A stretch of DNA of 64,000 bases from Chersky-840 sp963794615 (GTDB lineage: Bacteria > Actinomycetota > Acidimicrobiia > Acidimicrobiales > UBA8190): contig CAWCEP010000005.1 in the NCBI GenBank assembly GCA_963794615.1, positions 558,001 to 622,000 on the forward strand, read 5' to 3'. The notes under the pieces are model-generated. The model ran no database searches and was not told where the DNA came from. It was given only the letters and a program-made list of their open reading frames with translations. Below, in pieces: positions 8,598 through 17,731 of the stretch (position 1 is the first letter of the stretch; every line of letters starts with the position of its first letter). The position numbers were made by a program, and so were the translations under genes.

Positions 8598-9209
8598 TCA
8601 GCGGTCGGTGCGGGTGTGCTTGAACTCGTTGAGCTCGGGGTGCGCGTCGAAGAGGGCGAGCACGCCTTCGATCGTCGATCGGGCCTGTGCGGCGTCGTCG
8701 CCGGGACGGGTCATGATGCGGACGAAGGCCGCCTTGTCGTCGACGATGAAGGTCGGGACTCCGAAGACCCGGTAGTCGGCCTCCGCCGTCTCGTGCGCCT
8801 TGCGGAACGCGTCGCGAGGGCCACCATCGGCGATGGTCTGGAGCACCTCGGTGGCGTCGACGCCGGACGTCGAGAGCACGTCGCGGATCACCGCCTCGTC
8901 GCGGAGGTCGAGACTGCGGTCGTGGCGGGCCGTGAACAATCCCAGGTGGACATCGGGGAACCGGTCGGGGAAGTCGTCCCGCACCACCAGGCTGGCCTCC
9001 ATAGCGAGGAGGTCGGGGGCCTTGGCGGGGTCGTCCCAGACGGGGACCCCGCCCTCTTCCACGTGGACCTGCGACAGCGAGAAGGGCAGGAATTCGACGT
9101 CCCATTCGGCGCCGGCCCGGAGCGCCACCACCAGATGCTCGTGGGCGTTGCGGGCGAAGGGACACCGGTAGTCGTACGTCACCGAAAAAGAAGGTCTGCT
9201 CACTCCCAT
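8598..9209 (-). CDS. DsbA-family thioredoxin-fold protein
   Basis: 203 residues without a signal peptide, so cytoplasmic. The DsbA/FrnE-like fold begins FSVTYDYRCPFARNAHEHL: a single cysteine followed by PFAR replaces the usual CxxC, resembling 2-hydroxychromene-2-carboxylate isomerase/FrnE relatives. The insert is helical and the cis-Pro loop reads VFGVPTFIVDD, as expected. It converges on arsC with only a few bases between the stop codons. Function is probably glutathione/mycothiol-type transfer or isomerisation rather than classical disulfide formation. The substrate is unknown. Confidence 0.78.
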   Translation of the reverse strand: MGVSRPSFSVTYDYRCPFARNAHEHLVVALRAGAEWDVEFLPFSLSQVHVEEGGVPVWDDPAKAPDLLAMEASLVVRDDFPDRFPDVHLGLFTARHDRSLDLRDEAVIRDVLSTSGVDATEVLQTIADGGPRDAFRKAHETAEADYRVFGVPTFIVDDKAAFVRIMTRPGDDAAQARSTIEGVLALFDAHPELNEFKHTRTDR

Positions 9210-9274
9210 GTCAACCCCGGCCGGGATCGGCGCATTCCATCGGCCTGGGAGCGAGCTCCGAGGAGGGGGACGGG

Positions 9275-10108
9275 TCAGCCCGCCCGGGCCACCGGGGCGG
9301 TGGCGACCGGTCCGGTGAACTCCGCCGCTCGGGCCGGGTCACCTCCGAAGACCGGGCACAGGGACTGGAAGCTGCACCATTTGCACAGTGCGGATGGCCG
9401 GGGGCGGAAGTCCTCGTTCTCACAGGCCCGCTCGATGGCGGTCCACACGGCGGACGTTCGTTGCCGGGTCCCGCGGACCGCCTGTTCGGAGGGCACGGCC
9501 TCGATCACGAGCGGCTCTCGCAGGTACATGAGCCTGATGCGGCTCGGCCTGCGGCCCAGGACCTGTTCGCACAACAGGGCGTAGAACTGCACTCCACCCA
9601 GCCGTTGCTGCTCCTGGTTGACCGAGGGGACGCGCCCGGTCTTGTAGTCGACGACCTCGAGCTCTCCGTCGGGGGTGACATCGAGGCGGTCGATGATGCC
9701 CCGGAGTCGCAGGCCGGCCACATCCGCCTCGAGCGTGAGCTCGACGCCGACGGCGTCGACGGTGTCGGGGTCTTCGAGCCGGAGATAGCCGTTGACGAGG
9801 GTGGCGGCATCGGCCACGAACGCTTCGGCCTCGGTTGCGGTCAGCTCCAGGCCGAGGAGATCGGGATCGTCCTGGAGTGCGAGCCAGGCCAGGTCGAGGT
9901 CGCGGCGGGCAACCTCGGCGGTGCGCTCACCGCGGGGGTGGTCCCAGAAGAGGCGCTCGAGGGCACTGTGCACGAGAGTGCCTTTGACCAAGTGGGGTGC
10001 CGCCGCCTCGGGGAGCCGGTCGATGGCCGCGAATCGAAAGGCGAGCGGGCAGTCCTTGAAGGCGCTCAGCTTGGAGGGGGAGAGGGAGCGGGGAAGGGTG
10101 AGGGCCAT
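9275..10108 (-). CDS. RecB-like PD-(D/E)XK nuclease with Fe-S cysteines
   Basis: 277 residues. It opens RSLSPSKLSAFKDCPLAFRF, the classic AddB/Cas4/RecB nuclease N-terminus with the first cysteine (C20). Catalytic motifs GIIDRLD and VVDYKTG are present around 135-160. The C-terminal CKWCSFQSLC supplies the remaining three cysteines of a 4Fe-4S cluster. Members act as DNA exonucleases in recombination and repair. It stands alone, without a helicase partner nearby, so this is the free-standing actinobacterial RecB-family exonuclease type. No CRISPR array is nearby, so Cas4 is unlikely. Confidence 0.83.
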   Translation of the reverse strand: MALTLPRSLSPSKLSAFKDCPLAFRFAAIDRLPEAAAPHLVKGTLVHSALERLFWDHPRGERTAEVARRDLDLAWLALQDDPDLLGLELTATEAEAFVADAATLVNGYLRLEDPDTVDAVGVELTLEADVAGLRLRGIIDRLDVTPDGELEVVDYKTGRVPSVNQEQQRLGGVQFYALLCEQVLGRRPSRIRLMYLREPLVIEAVPSEQAVRGTRQRTSAVWTAIERACENEDFRPRPSALCKWCSFQSLCPVFGGDPARAAEFTGPVATAPVARAG

Positions 10109-10130
10109 CGGGGCGAAGGCTACGCCCCGA
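10108..10130. terminator. Perfect 8 bp hairpin between hydrolase and nuclease genes
   Basis: TCGGGGCG and CGCCCCGA pair perfectly around a 7-base loop, placed between the hydrolase stop (10136) and the nuclease start (10108). There is no T-run. It could be a weak terminator or an attenuating structure that overlaps the nuclease start codon. Confidence 0.35.
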
Positions 10131-10135
10131 CTGTG

Positions 10136-10993
10136 TCAGTCATGGGGGACCAGGCCGTCGCGCAGCGAGATGGCCACCGCGGCGGGGTCCTCGAGCGGCC
10201 CGAAATGTCCCAGGCCGGGGAACACCACCGTGGTCGGCGAGGCCAGGCGCAGGGCGAAGGTGGCGAGGATGTCGGGGCCGAACCCCCCCGGGCCTGTCTC
10301 GGCTCCGCACGCCAAGGTGACCGGGCACGAGATCTCGGCCAGATGGGCGTAGGCGTCGTGGGAGAACGCATGGGCGAAGATCTGGGCCTCGTGCTCCCGC
10401 GTGCAACGCAACTGGATGCCGCCCCCGTCGAGCGGGGAGAAGCCGTTGTCGACGTAGCGAGCCAGGGCGTCGGGGTCCACCCGATCGAAAGGGGGCTTGG
10501 CGGCGAAGTTGGCGAGGGCGTCGCGCCGTGACGCGAAGACCTGGCGTCGGCGCCGGGCGCCGATGGCGAGGGGGTTCCCCTCGGTGAGCGGAGCCAGGGG
10601 CTCGTCCCCCGGATAGATGACCGGCTCGAAGCAGTACAGCGCGGCGAACGTGCCGGGGCGGGCCTCTTCGGCGAGGACCAAGGCGGCGCCCCCGCACGAG
10701 TGGCCGAACCCCGAAGGACGGTCGAGCCCGAGGTGGTCGACCACGGTGAGCACGTCGGTGGCGAAGCCGTGCCAATCGAAGTCGTCACCCGGAGGCGGGT
10801 CCGAAGCGCCATGGGCGCGCAGGTCGAGGCCGATGCAACGGAAACGGGACCGCAGCCGCTCGGCCATCGGAGCGAGGACCGGGCCACACAGGCCGGTGGC
10901 GTGGACGAGAAGGAGGGGGGGCCCCTCCCCCCCGAAGTCGTAGTAGGCGATGCCGACGCCGTCGGGGGTGGTGACCCGCCCGACGGGTGTCAT
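10136..10993 (-). CDS. Alpha/beta hydrolase
   Basis: 285 residues if begun at ATG 10993 (MTPVGRVTTPDG), the usual family N-terminus, with AGGAG about 12 bases before. ATGs at 11032 and 11095 are in frame and possible. The oxyanion stretch PPLLLVHATGLCG, the nucleophile elbow GFGHSCGGAALV (Ser in GHSCG), and a late GLGHFGPLEDP with the catalytic His give a complete triad layout. It is divergent from the OsmC-like gene and lies 27 bp upstream of the nuclease gene on the same strand. Substrate cannot be predicted. Confidence 0.82.
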   Translation of the reverse strand: MTPVGRVTTPDGVGIAYYDFGGEGPPLLLVHATGLCGPVLAPMAERLRSRFRCIGLDLRAHGASDPPPGDDFDWHGFATDVLTVVDHLGLDRPSGFGHSCGGAALVLAEEARPGTFAALYCFEPVIYPGDEPLAPLTEGNPLAIGARRRRQVFASRRDALANFAAKPPFDRVDPDALARYVDNGFSPLDGGGIQLRCTREHEAQIFAHAFSHDAYAHLAEISCPVTLACGAETGPGGFGPDILATFALRLASPTTVVFPGLGHFGPLEDPAAVAISLRDGLVPHD

Positions 10994-11116
10994 GGGCCGC
11001 AGTGGCTCCTCGTCGTCGACCTCCCCGGGCATCGGATCGACGCTATCGGCCGACGGAGCCGTCGAGGCGACTAGACCGTGAGCTATGCGCGTCATCGGTC
11101 GGGGCGGGATCTCCTG

Positions 11117-11532
11117 ATGTCGGGGGCTGCGTCGATCCAACGCCTCGTCTGGCGCGGGGGCCTGCTGTTCGAGGGGGAGGACTCCTGGGGACATCGCGTC
11201 GCCATCAGTGGCGTGCAGGCCTCCGAGGGAGCGAAGCCTTCGGACCTTCTGCCGCTGTCGTTGGCGGCCTGTCTGTCCTACGACGTGGTGGAGGTCCTCC
11301 GCAAGAAGCGACAGGCGCTCGACACCCTGGAGGTCACCGTGCGCTCGGAGCAGGAGGACGAGTCCCGCGGCGGTTCGTCCGTATCGCACTGCGCTTCGAG
11401 GTCGGTGGCGACGTCGACCCCGCCGCGGCCCGGCGTGCCCTCGAGCTCGCCGAGAAGCACTGCCCGGTGTTGGCCACCGTCGCCCCCACGGTCGAGGTCG
11501 AGACCGCCATCGAGGTGACACCCCCTTCGTGA
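11117..11532 (+). pseudogene. OsmC family protein, apparently frameshifted
   Basis: The N-terminal half (from ATG 11117; GTG 11078 also possible) reads as an OsmC/YhfA-like protein: QRLVWRGGLLFEGED, then PSDLLPLSLAACLSYDVVEVL and LEVTVRSEQEDE. At about 11362 the matching continuation moves to another frame: RRFVRIALRFEVGGDVDP, ALELAEKHCPVLAT and PTVEVETAIEV, ending at 11532. One missing base (or two extra) at the GAGTCCCGC stretch explains it. The conserved resolving Cys (EKHCPVL) lies in the second part. OsmC proteins reduce organic peroxides. Either the gene is broken or this is a sequencing indel. Confidence 0.7.
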
Positions 11533-11692
11533 CGCCGACCACCACTGTCGTGCCTGACGTTCGCGAGCCGTTTACCTTTCGTTTGCTCGGCGTTCACCCG
11601 GGAAGGACGTTCCGCCTGTCGCGACCGTGGGGTTCTCCATCCCGGGAGCATGCCTTGGGCCCCGGGCCGTCGAGTTGTATAGGGTCTGCGCC

Positions 11693-11875
11693 GTGGGGCC
11701 GTGGCGGTATGGGGTGACACTGTTGCCGGGGGCGTCGAGACCCGACGACGAGCGCGACGAGGGCAAGGTTGACGAGGTCCTGCGCACGCGTTCGGAGAAC
11801 GGTTGGGAGCTCGTGAACGCCGTCACCGAACGCGACGGGTCGGACCTCCTCGTCTTCAGACGGCCCGCCGACTGA
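11693..11875 (+). CDS. Small DUF4177-like protein
   Basis: About 60 residues from GTG 11693 (ATG 11627 is an alternative giving 82). The short pattern WRYGVTLLPG, then NGWELVNAVTER and DLLVFRRP resembles DUF4177 proteins, in which an aromatic first strand is followed by xGWELV and a final strand ending in KRP/RRP. Cytoplasmic, function unknown. It sits between the OsmC-like gene and the convergent phosphatase. Confidence 0.5.
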   Translation: MGPWRYGVTLLPGASRPDDERDEGKVDEVLRTRSENGWELVNAVTERDGSDLLVFRRPAD

Positions 11876-11920
11876 GACGTCGCCGCCGCGGCGGGACCCG
11901 TCGTCGACGGTGGAGGATCG

Positions 11921-12682
11921 CTACGGAGCCTCGAGCAGCGTGGCGCGCAGCTGGGCTACGGCATCGGTGACGCCGAGCGAACGAGCCAGGTCTTCGAAGC
12001 TGCCGTGGTCGGCCTCGAGTGCGTCCAAGAACGCCGCCATCGTCCGGGGCGAGACCGAGATGACGGCCGGCGCGTAACGCTCGACTTCCGCCACCGACTC
12101 GGCGTACTCCTGCTTCAGGCGCTCCAGGAGCGCGACCATCGCCTCGGCGCTCAGTGCGTAGTCCTCCACGATCACGTCCCGGGGAACGCCCAGGAAGCCC
12201 AGGATGAGCGCGGCCAGGACACCGGTGCGGTCCTTCCCGGCGCTGCAGTGGAACACCGCCGGGAGGGCGTCCGGCTCGGCGAGGAGCTGGACGGCGCGTC
12301 GGAGCGAGCTCGATCCCTCCGAGAACAACTGTTGGTACCGGGTCGTCACGAAGGCCGGCTCGTCATATCGACTGAGGTCCTCGGTCGGTGGCAACACGTC
12401 GGTGAGGGGCAGATGGTGGTACTCGACCTCGAAGGCGTCCTCGGGAAACCGGCCGCGCTGCTCCACCTCGCCATTGGTGCGGAGATCGATGACCGTGACC
12501 AAACCGAGATCGGCCAGCTGCGCGCAGTCATCCTCGTCGAGCCGGGTGAGTCCGTCGGCGCGGAAGAGTTGTCGCCAACGGATGGTGCGCCCGTCGGCGG
12601 CGGGATAGCCACCGAGGTCGCGGAAGTTCACACATCCTGTCAACGTGAGCTTTCGCTGCGGTTGAGCGAGGGCGTCGGACAC
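11921..12682 (-). CDS. Tyrosine/serine protein phosphatase (MptpB-like, Y_phosphatase3)
   Basis: 253 residues. The N-terminal NFRDLGGYPAADGR motif and the P-loop HCSAGKDRTG (C146-X5-R152) with Lys and Asp after the glycine define the atypical actinobacterial phosphatase family that includes mycobacterial PtpB. The family acts on phosphotyrosine, phosphoserine and phosphoinositides. No signal peptide is visible. It is monocistronic, converging with the small DUF4177-like gene. Confidence 0.87.
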   Translation of the reverse strand: MSDALAQPQRKLTLTGCVNFRDLGGYPAADGRTIRWRQLFRADGLTRLDEDDCAQLADLGLVTVIDLRTNGEVEQRGRFPEDAFEVEYHHLPLTDVLPPTEDLSRYDEPAFVTTRYQQLFSEGSSSLRRAVQLLAEPDALPAVFHCSAGKDRTGVLAALILGFLGVPRDVIVEDYALSAEAMVALLERLKQEYAESVAEVERYAPAVISVSPRTMAAFLDALEADHGSFEDLARSLGVTDAVAQLRATLLEAP

Positions 12683-12757
12683 AAGGGAGAGGCTAGTGGC
12701 CGGCGCCGATCACGAAGACCGACGCAACCTGTCGGTGGGCTCGTCGCGTCGTCGGCG

Positions 12758-14104
12758 TCACGCGAGTGCAGGTGATTGGCGCCGAGCGCCGCGTCGTCGC
12801 CGGACGAACAGGACCGTTCCTGCCACGGCCGCCCCTGCGACGGGGAGAATGATCGGAAGCGGTGCTTCGGGGGTCTGCGCGGGAGGAGTGGCGGCGGGTC
12901 CCCAGCTCGGTTGGACACCGGTGGTGCCGAAACGCCTGAACCCGGTCGGGTTTCCGGTCGCCGTCCCCGAAGCGTCGACGGTGACGAACGACAGATTGCT
13001 CCAGCCTCCCCATTCACGGTCTTCGTATGCGAAGCCGTGACCCGGGTCACCGCCCGGTGAGGAATTCCCCTGCCGATCGAACGCCACCTGATCGCCCTGG
13101 GGTGAGTACACCGGATCGTCTCCGGGGCTCGAGCATGCTTGGGCACCGGTCGGCGTCTGGTGACTCGTCGTCGGGAGGACGGGGTTCTGGTCGGTGCCTT
13201 GTGCCGTCATGGTGTAGAGCTGCATGTACCCGCAGGCTCGATCGGATTCGAACACGATCCGCCCCCCCGCGCCGGCGGGGCCGAAATCGGGTTTGGCGTC
13301 ATCGCCGGATCCACCCCCGTTGCCCTGCGCGGAGAGGTCGGTGAGCGCCTGCGTAGACAGGTCGTAGCTGAAGATGTGGGAATGACCGCCCACTGGCCGG
13401 ACGAAGGCGATGACATTCGGATCGGAGGGGTTGAACACGGGCTCCGTGTCGTCGAATCCCGTCGGAGACGCGAACACGGGGGCGGCGGAAGACGGGTCAG
13501 CCACATTCTCGAAATAGAGCTGCGTCGGGGACCCCGGTGACGTCCTCTGGAAGATGATGGTGCCATCGCCGGCCGGCGACCACGACGCGTCGTCGTCACT
13601 CGCCTGAGGATCGTCGGAGACGAACGCAGGTCGAGCAACCCTCCGGTGGCCCGAGGCCGGTAGTGAAAGCGTGAAGAGCGCTGAGACGCCGTCGTCGATG
13701 TTCGAGAAGACGACCTGGGTGCCGTCCGGTGACACGAAGGGATGCTCGTCTCGTCCCGGTGTGCACGTCAGCTGGAACGGGGACGACCCTTCGGCCGGCA
13801 GCTCGAAGAGTTGGTCCTGGTGATCCTGCCCTCCGCAGAACCGTCCTGGTGATTCCCCGCTGCCGGAAAAGACGATGAGCCCGTTCGTTCCCGGGAAGGC
13901 GGCGTCGGCTACCGTGGGCACCATCGTGACGGTGCCGATCGTCGCGACACCGGTCGCAAGACACAGCGCGACGGCCAGCCGACGGAGGCGCCCCTGACCC
14001 GATGGCACCGGCCCGCGGCGTCGAACATCGTTGGGCGCAGTGGGCCCGAGGGGCGCCACGTGCCCGAGAGGCGCGATCGGCGAGCCCCCCTCCCCGAAGT
14101 CCAT
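12758..14104 (-). CDS. Secreted TolB/PD40-type beta-propeller with C-terminal PEAPL-membrane-Arg tail
   Basis: About 448 residues from ATG 14104 (GTG 14059 also fits; a longer frame upstream is not needed). A hydrophobic signal segment (LAVALCLATGVATIGTV) ends near ADAAFPGTNG, where the mature protein should start. The body holds repeated PD40 blades: FVSPDGTQVVFSN, ASWSPAGDGTIIF, VFNPSDPNVIAF, GRIVFESDR and PVYSPQGDQVAFD. The C-terminus reads TPEAPLPIILP, a hydrophobic helix, then RRRRGARR. The same tail type occurs on the NCS-like protein at 18081, suggesting a shared anchoring signal. Ligand or enzymatic role is not apparent. Confidence 0.8.
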   Translation of the reverse strand: MDFGEGGSPIAPLGHVAPLGPTAPNDVRRRGPVPSGQGRLRRLAVALCLATGVATIGTVTMVPTVADAAFPGTNGLIVFSGSGESPGRFCGGQDHQDQLFELPAEGSSPFQLTCTPGRDEHPFVSPDGTQVVFSNIDDGVSALFTLSLPASGHRRVARPAFVSDDPQASDDDASWSPAGDGTIIFQRTSPGSPTQLYFENVADPSSAAPVFASPTGFDDTEPVFNPSDPNVIAFVRPVGGHSHIFSYDLSTQALTDLSAQGNGGGSGDDAKPDFGPAGAGGRIVFESDRACGYMQLYTMTAQGTDQNPVLPTTSHQTPTGAQACSSPGDDPVYSPQGDQVAFDRQGNSSPGGDPGHGFAYEDREWGGWSNLSFVTVDASGTATGNPTGFRRFGTTGVQPSWGPAATPPAQTPEAPLPIILPVAGAAVAGTVLFVRRRRGARRQSPALA

Positions 14105-14648
14105 GCATCGATGTTGTCCTGCTCCCATCTCCGAGAGCCAGTGGCTAGCGGCGTCCGAGATGAACAATTCGCGACGACCGTGCCAACAACCGGTGAAGTC
14201 CCACTCCAAATGGTCGTTTGCCCACATGGAGCAGGATTCTCGAGGTCGAGGATCAGTCCTCCAAGTGGTCGGCACGCATTGGCACATGAGCCAACATGCA
14301 TTGGGAAACGGCATTGCGCCGGGTGCTTCTCTCGATATGACCGGCCCCGGGGCGCGACCAGACCCCTCCCGAAGACGTGGGGTCTGGTGCGCTCTCCTCT
14401 GCAGACATCTGCCCCGGCGCTCCATCCCTGACGGTCCAGAGGAGTTGGCTGTTACTGGGGGCCGATGCGCTGGCAGCCTCACTCATGTCGAAGCAGCGAT
14501 CAAGTGAATTGATAGAGACTGTTCGCGTGAACGTGATCGGACGAGACACGCGGTCGGTCTTGCCTGATACGGGAACCGAACGGCCGTGCTGCTAGCGGTT
14601 GTCGATCGACCGGGATCTTGGTTCAGGTCGTGCACTACCATCTCGAGC

Positions 14649-15371
14649 GTGCGCCGAATGCTGTCGTTGCTTCTTGGCGCCCTGGCAATGTCGGGCATGG
14701 CTGCTTGTGGGAGCTCGGCAAGCAACTCGCTCAGTGGGAAAACACCGGGTTCGATCTTGAGCACCGCTCTCAGATCGGCGGAGAAATTCGGTGGTGTCCA
14801 CTATGTGCTGCAGACGACGAGCGGGGGCCAGATCCAGACCGTGACCGGTGACGCCGGGACGAGCGATGGAGCCCAGTCTGTGGTGGCCGGCTCGGACACA
14901 ACGGTCGTCGAGGTGGTGGGGGGCTCGGCGTTCCTGCGCGGAAACGCTGCTGGTCTCCAATATCTCATCGGATTCCCCGCCGCCCTCGCCGCTCACGCGG
15001 CGGGGAAGTGGATATCGTTCCGGAAGAGCGACTCGTTCTATGGCACCGTCGTCCAAGGCGTGACTCTGAGCAGCCTGCTCGCCGAGCTCAGGCCGGCACC
15101 ACCGTTGATCGAGTCGAGCCCAGGGACGGTCTCGGGGCACGAGGTTGTTGGAGTACGTGGCAGCCTCCAGAGCTCTCCTGGCGAGGGTGAGGCAACCTTC
15201 TGGGTTGCGACGGCTTCCCCCAACGTGCCCGTTGGCATCGATGCCCAAGCGACGAACGCCAGCACAGGCAAGACCGTGACTCAGGTCGGAGTCTTCTCGA
15301 AATGGGGTACGGAGTATCGGGTGAGGGCGCCTTCGAGCTCGGTGTCCTTCACCTCTCTCGATGCCAACTAA
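14649..15371 (+). CDS. Putative secreted lipoprotein (LppX/LprG-like size, no clear family)
   Basis: About 240 residues from GTG 14649 (ATG 14658 alternative). The N-terminus has a positively charged start, a hydrophobic core and the lipobox MSGMAAC, with Cys as predicted diacylglycerol site. The mature part has alternating short strands (VHYVLQTTSGG, TVVEVVGGSAFLRG, AGKWISFRK, GTVSGHEVVGVRGSL), reminiscent of the one-sided beta sheet of mycobacterial LppX/LprG lipoproteins. That family match is only a guess from pattern. It is expected on the outer face of the membrane. Confidence 0.72.
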   Translation: MRRMLSLLLGALAMSGMAACGSSASNSLSGKTPGSILSTALRSAEKFGGVHYVLQTTSGGQIQTVTGDAGTSDGAQSVVAGSDTTVVEVVGGSAFLRGNAAGLQYLIGFPAALAAHAAGKWISFRKSDSFYGTVVQGVTLSSLLAELRPAPPLIESSPGTVSGHEVVGVRGSLQSSPGEGEATFWVATASPNVPVGIDAQATNASTGKTVTQVGVFSKWGTEYRVRAPSSSVSFTSLDAN

Positions 15372-15508
15372 GAGTCGCACCCCCGTCCCGTCGGGGCGAG
15401 ACAGCCGGCATTGCTTCATCCAATCGTTCGGCGTGGTGGGTTGTTGGCACTAACACGCCGAGATCGCGCGTTCCGGCGACCGTTGGGACCGAGCGCCTCG
15501 GCCCGACC

Positions 15509-16123
15509 TCAGGGGTTCGACGAGGCTGATGTCGCCTGACGTCGCCGGCGGCGAGCGAGGAAAAGCACAACACTGACCACGACGATTACCACGATCACAA
15601 TCCAGATCGTGCTTGACGAACCCGAGCCGATGGTCGTCGAGAGCGTGGCGGCACCCCCTACCTCGAACGGGGTCGAGAATGCGTGCACACCGAAGAAGTT
15701 TTGGTTGTAGTCGATACCCACCCACAGGACGCAGAAATGGGTCTTATCGCACGAGATATTGGAACTGTGGGTGCCATTGAGCGCGTAGACGTAGTACTTG
15801 GCCGTGAAAGCCCCAGTTGTGTCCGTATTGATCTGGGTCGGATTGATCGTCGATCCGTCGCACGACAAATTGCTCGAAGGGAGGTTCGCCGTTGTGCCGC
15901 CCGGATCTGAACACTCGAGAATCTGAATTCCTGTCGGGTCCTTGACATGGTCGGGGAAGCCCGTCCCCATCACGGTGATCGTCTGATCAGCGTGGGGATC
16001 ACCTGACGGAATGGTCACGCTGGCGGCCGCCCATGCACCACTGGCAAAAAATCCGACGACGGCGCACACGACGACAACACCGACGGTTCGGCTCGCGATC
16101 GTCCTCCTAGTCGGGATCCGCAT
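15509..16123 (-). CDS. NCS-like secreted protein 1 (neocarzinostatin-like domain, C-terminal membrane anchor)
   Basis: 204 residues from ATG 16123 with GAGAGGAAG before it. A signal peptide ends near GAWA-A. The Ig-like domain follows the pattern shared by five proteins in this window: DQTITVMGTGFP, ILECSDPGG, INTDTTGAFTAKY, ISCDKTHFCVLWVG and HAFSTPFEV. Three cysteine positions plus the ECS cysteine allow two disulfides, as in neocarzinostatin-fold proteins. It ends in a plain hydrophobic helix and RRRRRQ, without an LAxTG or PEAPL motif. Neocarzinostatin proper binds an enediyne; nothing here suggests chromophore synthesis, so only the fold is inferred. Confidence 0.75.
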   Translation of the reverse strand: MRIPTRRTIASRTVGVVVVCAVVGFFASGAWAAASVTIPSGDPHADQTITVMGTGFPDHVKDPTGIQILECSDPGGTTANLPSSNLSCDGSTINPTQINTDTTGAFTAKYYVYALNGTHSSNISCDKTHFCVLWVGIDYNQNFFGVHAFSTPFEVGGAATLSTTIGSGSSSTIWIVIVVIVVVSVVLFLARRRRRQATSASSNP

Positions 16124-16410
16124 GGGACGGACTTCCTCTCGCGCGTCGTTCCTCGTGGATGTCGCAGGATACCGATCGGGTGTGACCCACGGGTGACATC
16201 TGCGCGAACGAAACGTGAATTGAACACCTTCCAGGACTAGCCTCGCGAACTTGTGGCAGGTCGTTCGAGCGCTACGATTTACCATGATTGCGGGTCCGTG
16301 AACATCGCGCTGAGGTGCAGTCGCCGTCCGGCCAGGCGCACGATTCGGCCTATCTTCGGCGACCCGATCCTCGAACAATTTCGCTGCCCCCGACACCGGA
16401 GAACGTGCCC

Positions 16411-16845
16411 ATGCCTGACCTGCACGGATGGCAATCTGATCCGTTTGGCGTCCATGAACAGCGATATTTCTCTCAGGGTCAGCCGACCAAGCTGGTCCGC
16501 GACGGTGACGCCGAGTCGTACGACCCTCCGCCCACCCACACAGCGCCAGAAGCGCAGGCACCAGAGGTGGCACACGCACCGGGTTCGGGACCGGCTCTGG
16601 AATCGATGTCGGTCACCGGAGGCGAGGGCAAGCAGGCGAATGCGACCACCGAGACTCCGGCCCTTCTCCCCGTGCCCCCACGCCCCGGGTGGTGGTTGGC
16701 CTCAGACGGGAATTGGTACCCACCCGAAACCCATCCCGACGCAACAGAGACCGGGCTCGGGTGGTGGTTGGCCTCAGACGGGAATTGGTACCCACCCGAG
16801 ACCCATCCCGACTTCAGATCGACGGAGTCGGTGGGGGACCCTTGA
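16411..16845 (+). CDS. DUF2510-type repeat protein
   Basis: 144 residues from ATG 16411. The N-terminus (DPFGVHEQRYFSQGQPTKLVRDG) is a variant of the DUF2510 module and matches a stretch in the proline-rich protein at 45561. After a Pro/Ala/Thr-rich linker come two almost identical copies of GWWLASDGNWYPPETHPD. DUF2510 (WYxDP-like) modules sit at the cytoplasmic ends of actinobacterial membrane proteins and are thought to mediate interactions. This protein has no membrane segment of its own. It may pair with the membrane protein encoded downstream at 17021. Confidence 0.7.
   Translation: MPDLHGWQSDPFGVHEQRYFSQGQPTKLVRDGDAESYDPPPTHTAPEAQAPEVAHAPGSGPALESMSVTGGEGKQANATTETPALLPVPPRPGWWLASDGNWYPPETHPDATETGLGWWLASDGNWYPPETHPDFRSTESVGDP
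16686..16812. repeat. Two near-identical 55 bp copies (DUF2510 module)
   Basis: Copies at 16686-16740 and 16758-16812 differ by a single base (GAAACC versus GAGACC) and are 17 bp apart. Near identity at the DNA level means a recent duplication inside the gene. Confidence 0.85.
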
Positions 16846-17020
16846 CGACAATGCGGTCTTGCTTCGAGCTCGAGTCTCGGAGAATCGCATTGTCGAAGCG
16901 TCAAGAGATCCCCTGATGCCTTCGACTGCCACCTGTGATTGACTCGTCTTGCGCCACGGCCCGCCCCAACGACACGCCTTGGTCTTGACGGATGGCCGGC
17001 GATCACCCACGCTTCATCAA

Positions 17021-17731
17021 GTGGTGGACGAACCCAAAAGGCCGGCCGAGTCCGTCGGAGACCACCTGTCATCCTGGGGTCCCGCTCCACAGCGACTACC
17101 ACCGGCAGGCCCGCCGGTGCCCGGATCGCTCAAGATCAAGGAGCGCCGCTCTTGGCGCACGTGGCATTTGGTCCTCGTCGCCGTTGCCGCCGCCCTTGTC
17201 GGCATGGTGATCGGCAATTCTGGTGGCCCTGGAAGCGCTTCGACGCCGAACACGCCCTCGTACACGCTGCCTGTCCCGAGTGGCTCCGCACCGAGCTCCA
17301 CGAGTACCACCTCGAGGTCGGCCGCGTCGTCGGCGACCACGACCTCGGGTCCCGGAAGCGCATCTTCGACCACGGCACCCGCATCTTCGACCACGGCATC
17401 CACAACGTCGCCTCCATCGGGTTCTGCGTCGGTGCTGCTGGGACCGACACCGCTGTCCAAGGGCAATTGGACGAGCTCCTCGTTCACGGTGGGGAGCGGT
17501 CCGTGGAACCTGGGGTGGGCGTACCAGTGCACGCCGGCTCCCGCCGCGGGTCCGGCTTTCCAGGTATTCGTGTTCGCCACGGGGGCAAGCCCCGGGATCA
17601 CCCCCTCCGTCATCGGCACGCCCGCGTCTGGCAATGGCGTGACGGCCTTGAGCACGCTCGGAAGCCAGCAGCTGGAGGTGCGGACGCCGTCAAGCTGTGT
17701 CTGGAAGGTGAAGGTCACTGGCGTGGGCTGA
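17021..17731 (+). CDS. Single-pass membrane protein with Ser/Thr-rich stalk and extracytoplasmic domain
   Basis: About 236 residues from GTG 17021; the start is uncertain because no ribosome site stands out. One transmembrane helix (WHLVLVAVAAALVGMVIG) is preceded by a basic segment (KIKERRSWR). A low-complexity Ser/Thr/Pro linker of about 70 residues follows, then a compact domain with GPWNLGWAYQC, FQVFVFATG, QLEVRTPSSCVWKVKVTG. The two cysteines could pair. The final strand pattern (tryptophan-rich start, SSCxWxVxV end) is common in actinobacterial surface proteins of unknown function. It follows the DUF2510 gene and may share its transcript. Confidence 0.65.
   Translation: MVDEPKRPAESVGDHLSSWGPAPQRLPPAGPPVPGSLKIKERRSWRTWHLVLVAVAAALVGMVIGNSGGPGSASTPNTPSYTLPVPSGSAPSSTSTTSRSAASSATTTSGPGSASSTTAPASSTTASTTSPPSGSASVLLGPTPLSKGNWTSSSFTVGSGPWNLGWAYQCTPAPAAGPAFQVFVFATGASPGITPSVIGTPASGNGVTALSTLGSQQLEVRTPSSCVWKVKVTGVG

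Noticed and set aside
9275..10108. Cas4
   Set aside because: Same fold and Fe-S cysteines, but no CRISPR array or other cas gene nearby; free-standing RecB-like nuclease is simpler.
9461..10531. Long + strand frame (about 356 codons) opposite the RecB-like and hydrolase genes
   Set aside because: The minus-strand proteins have clear catalytic motifs; this frame has none.
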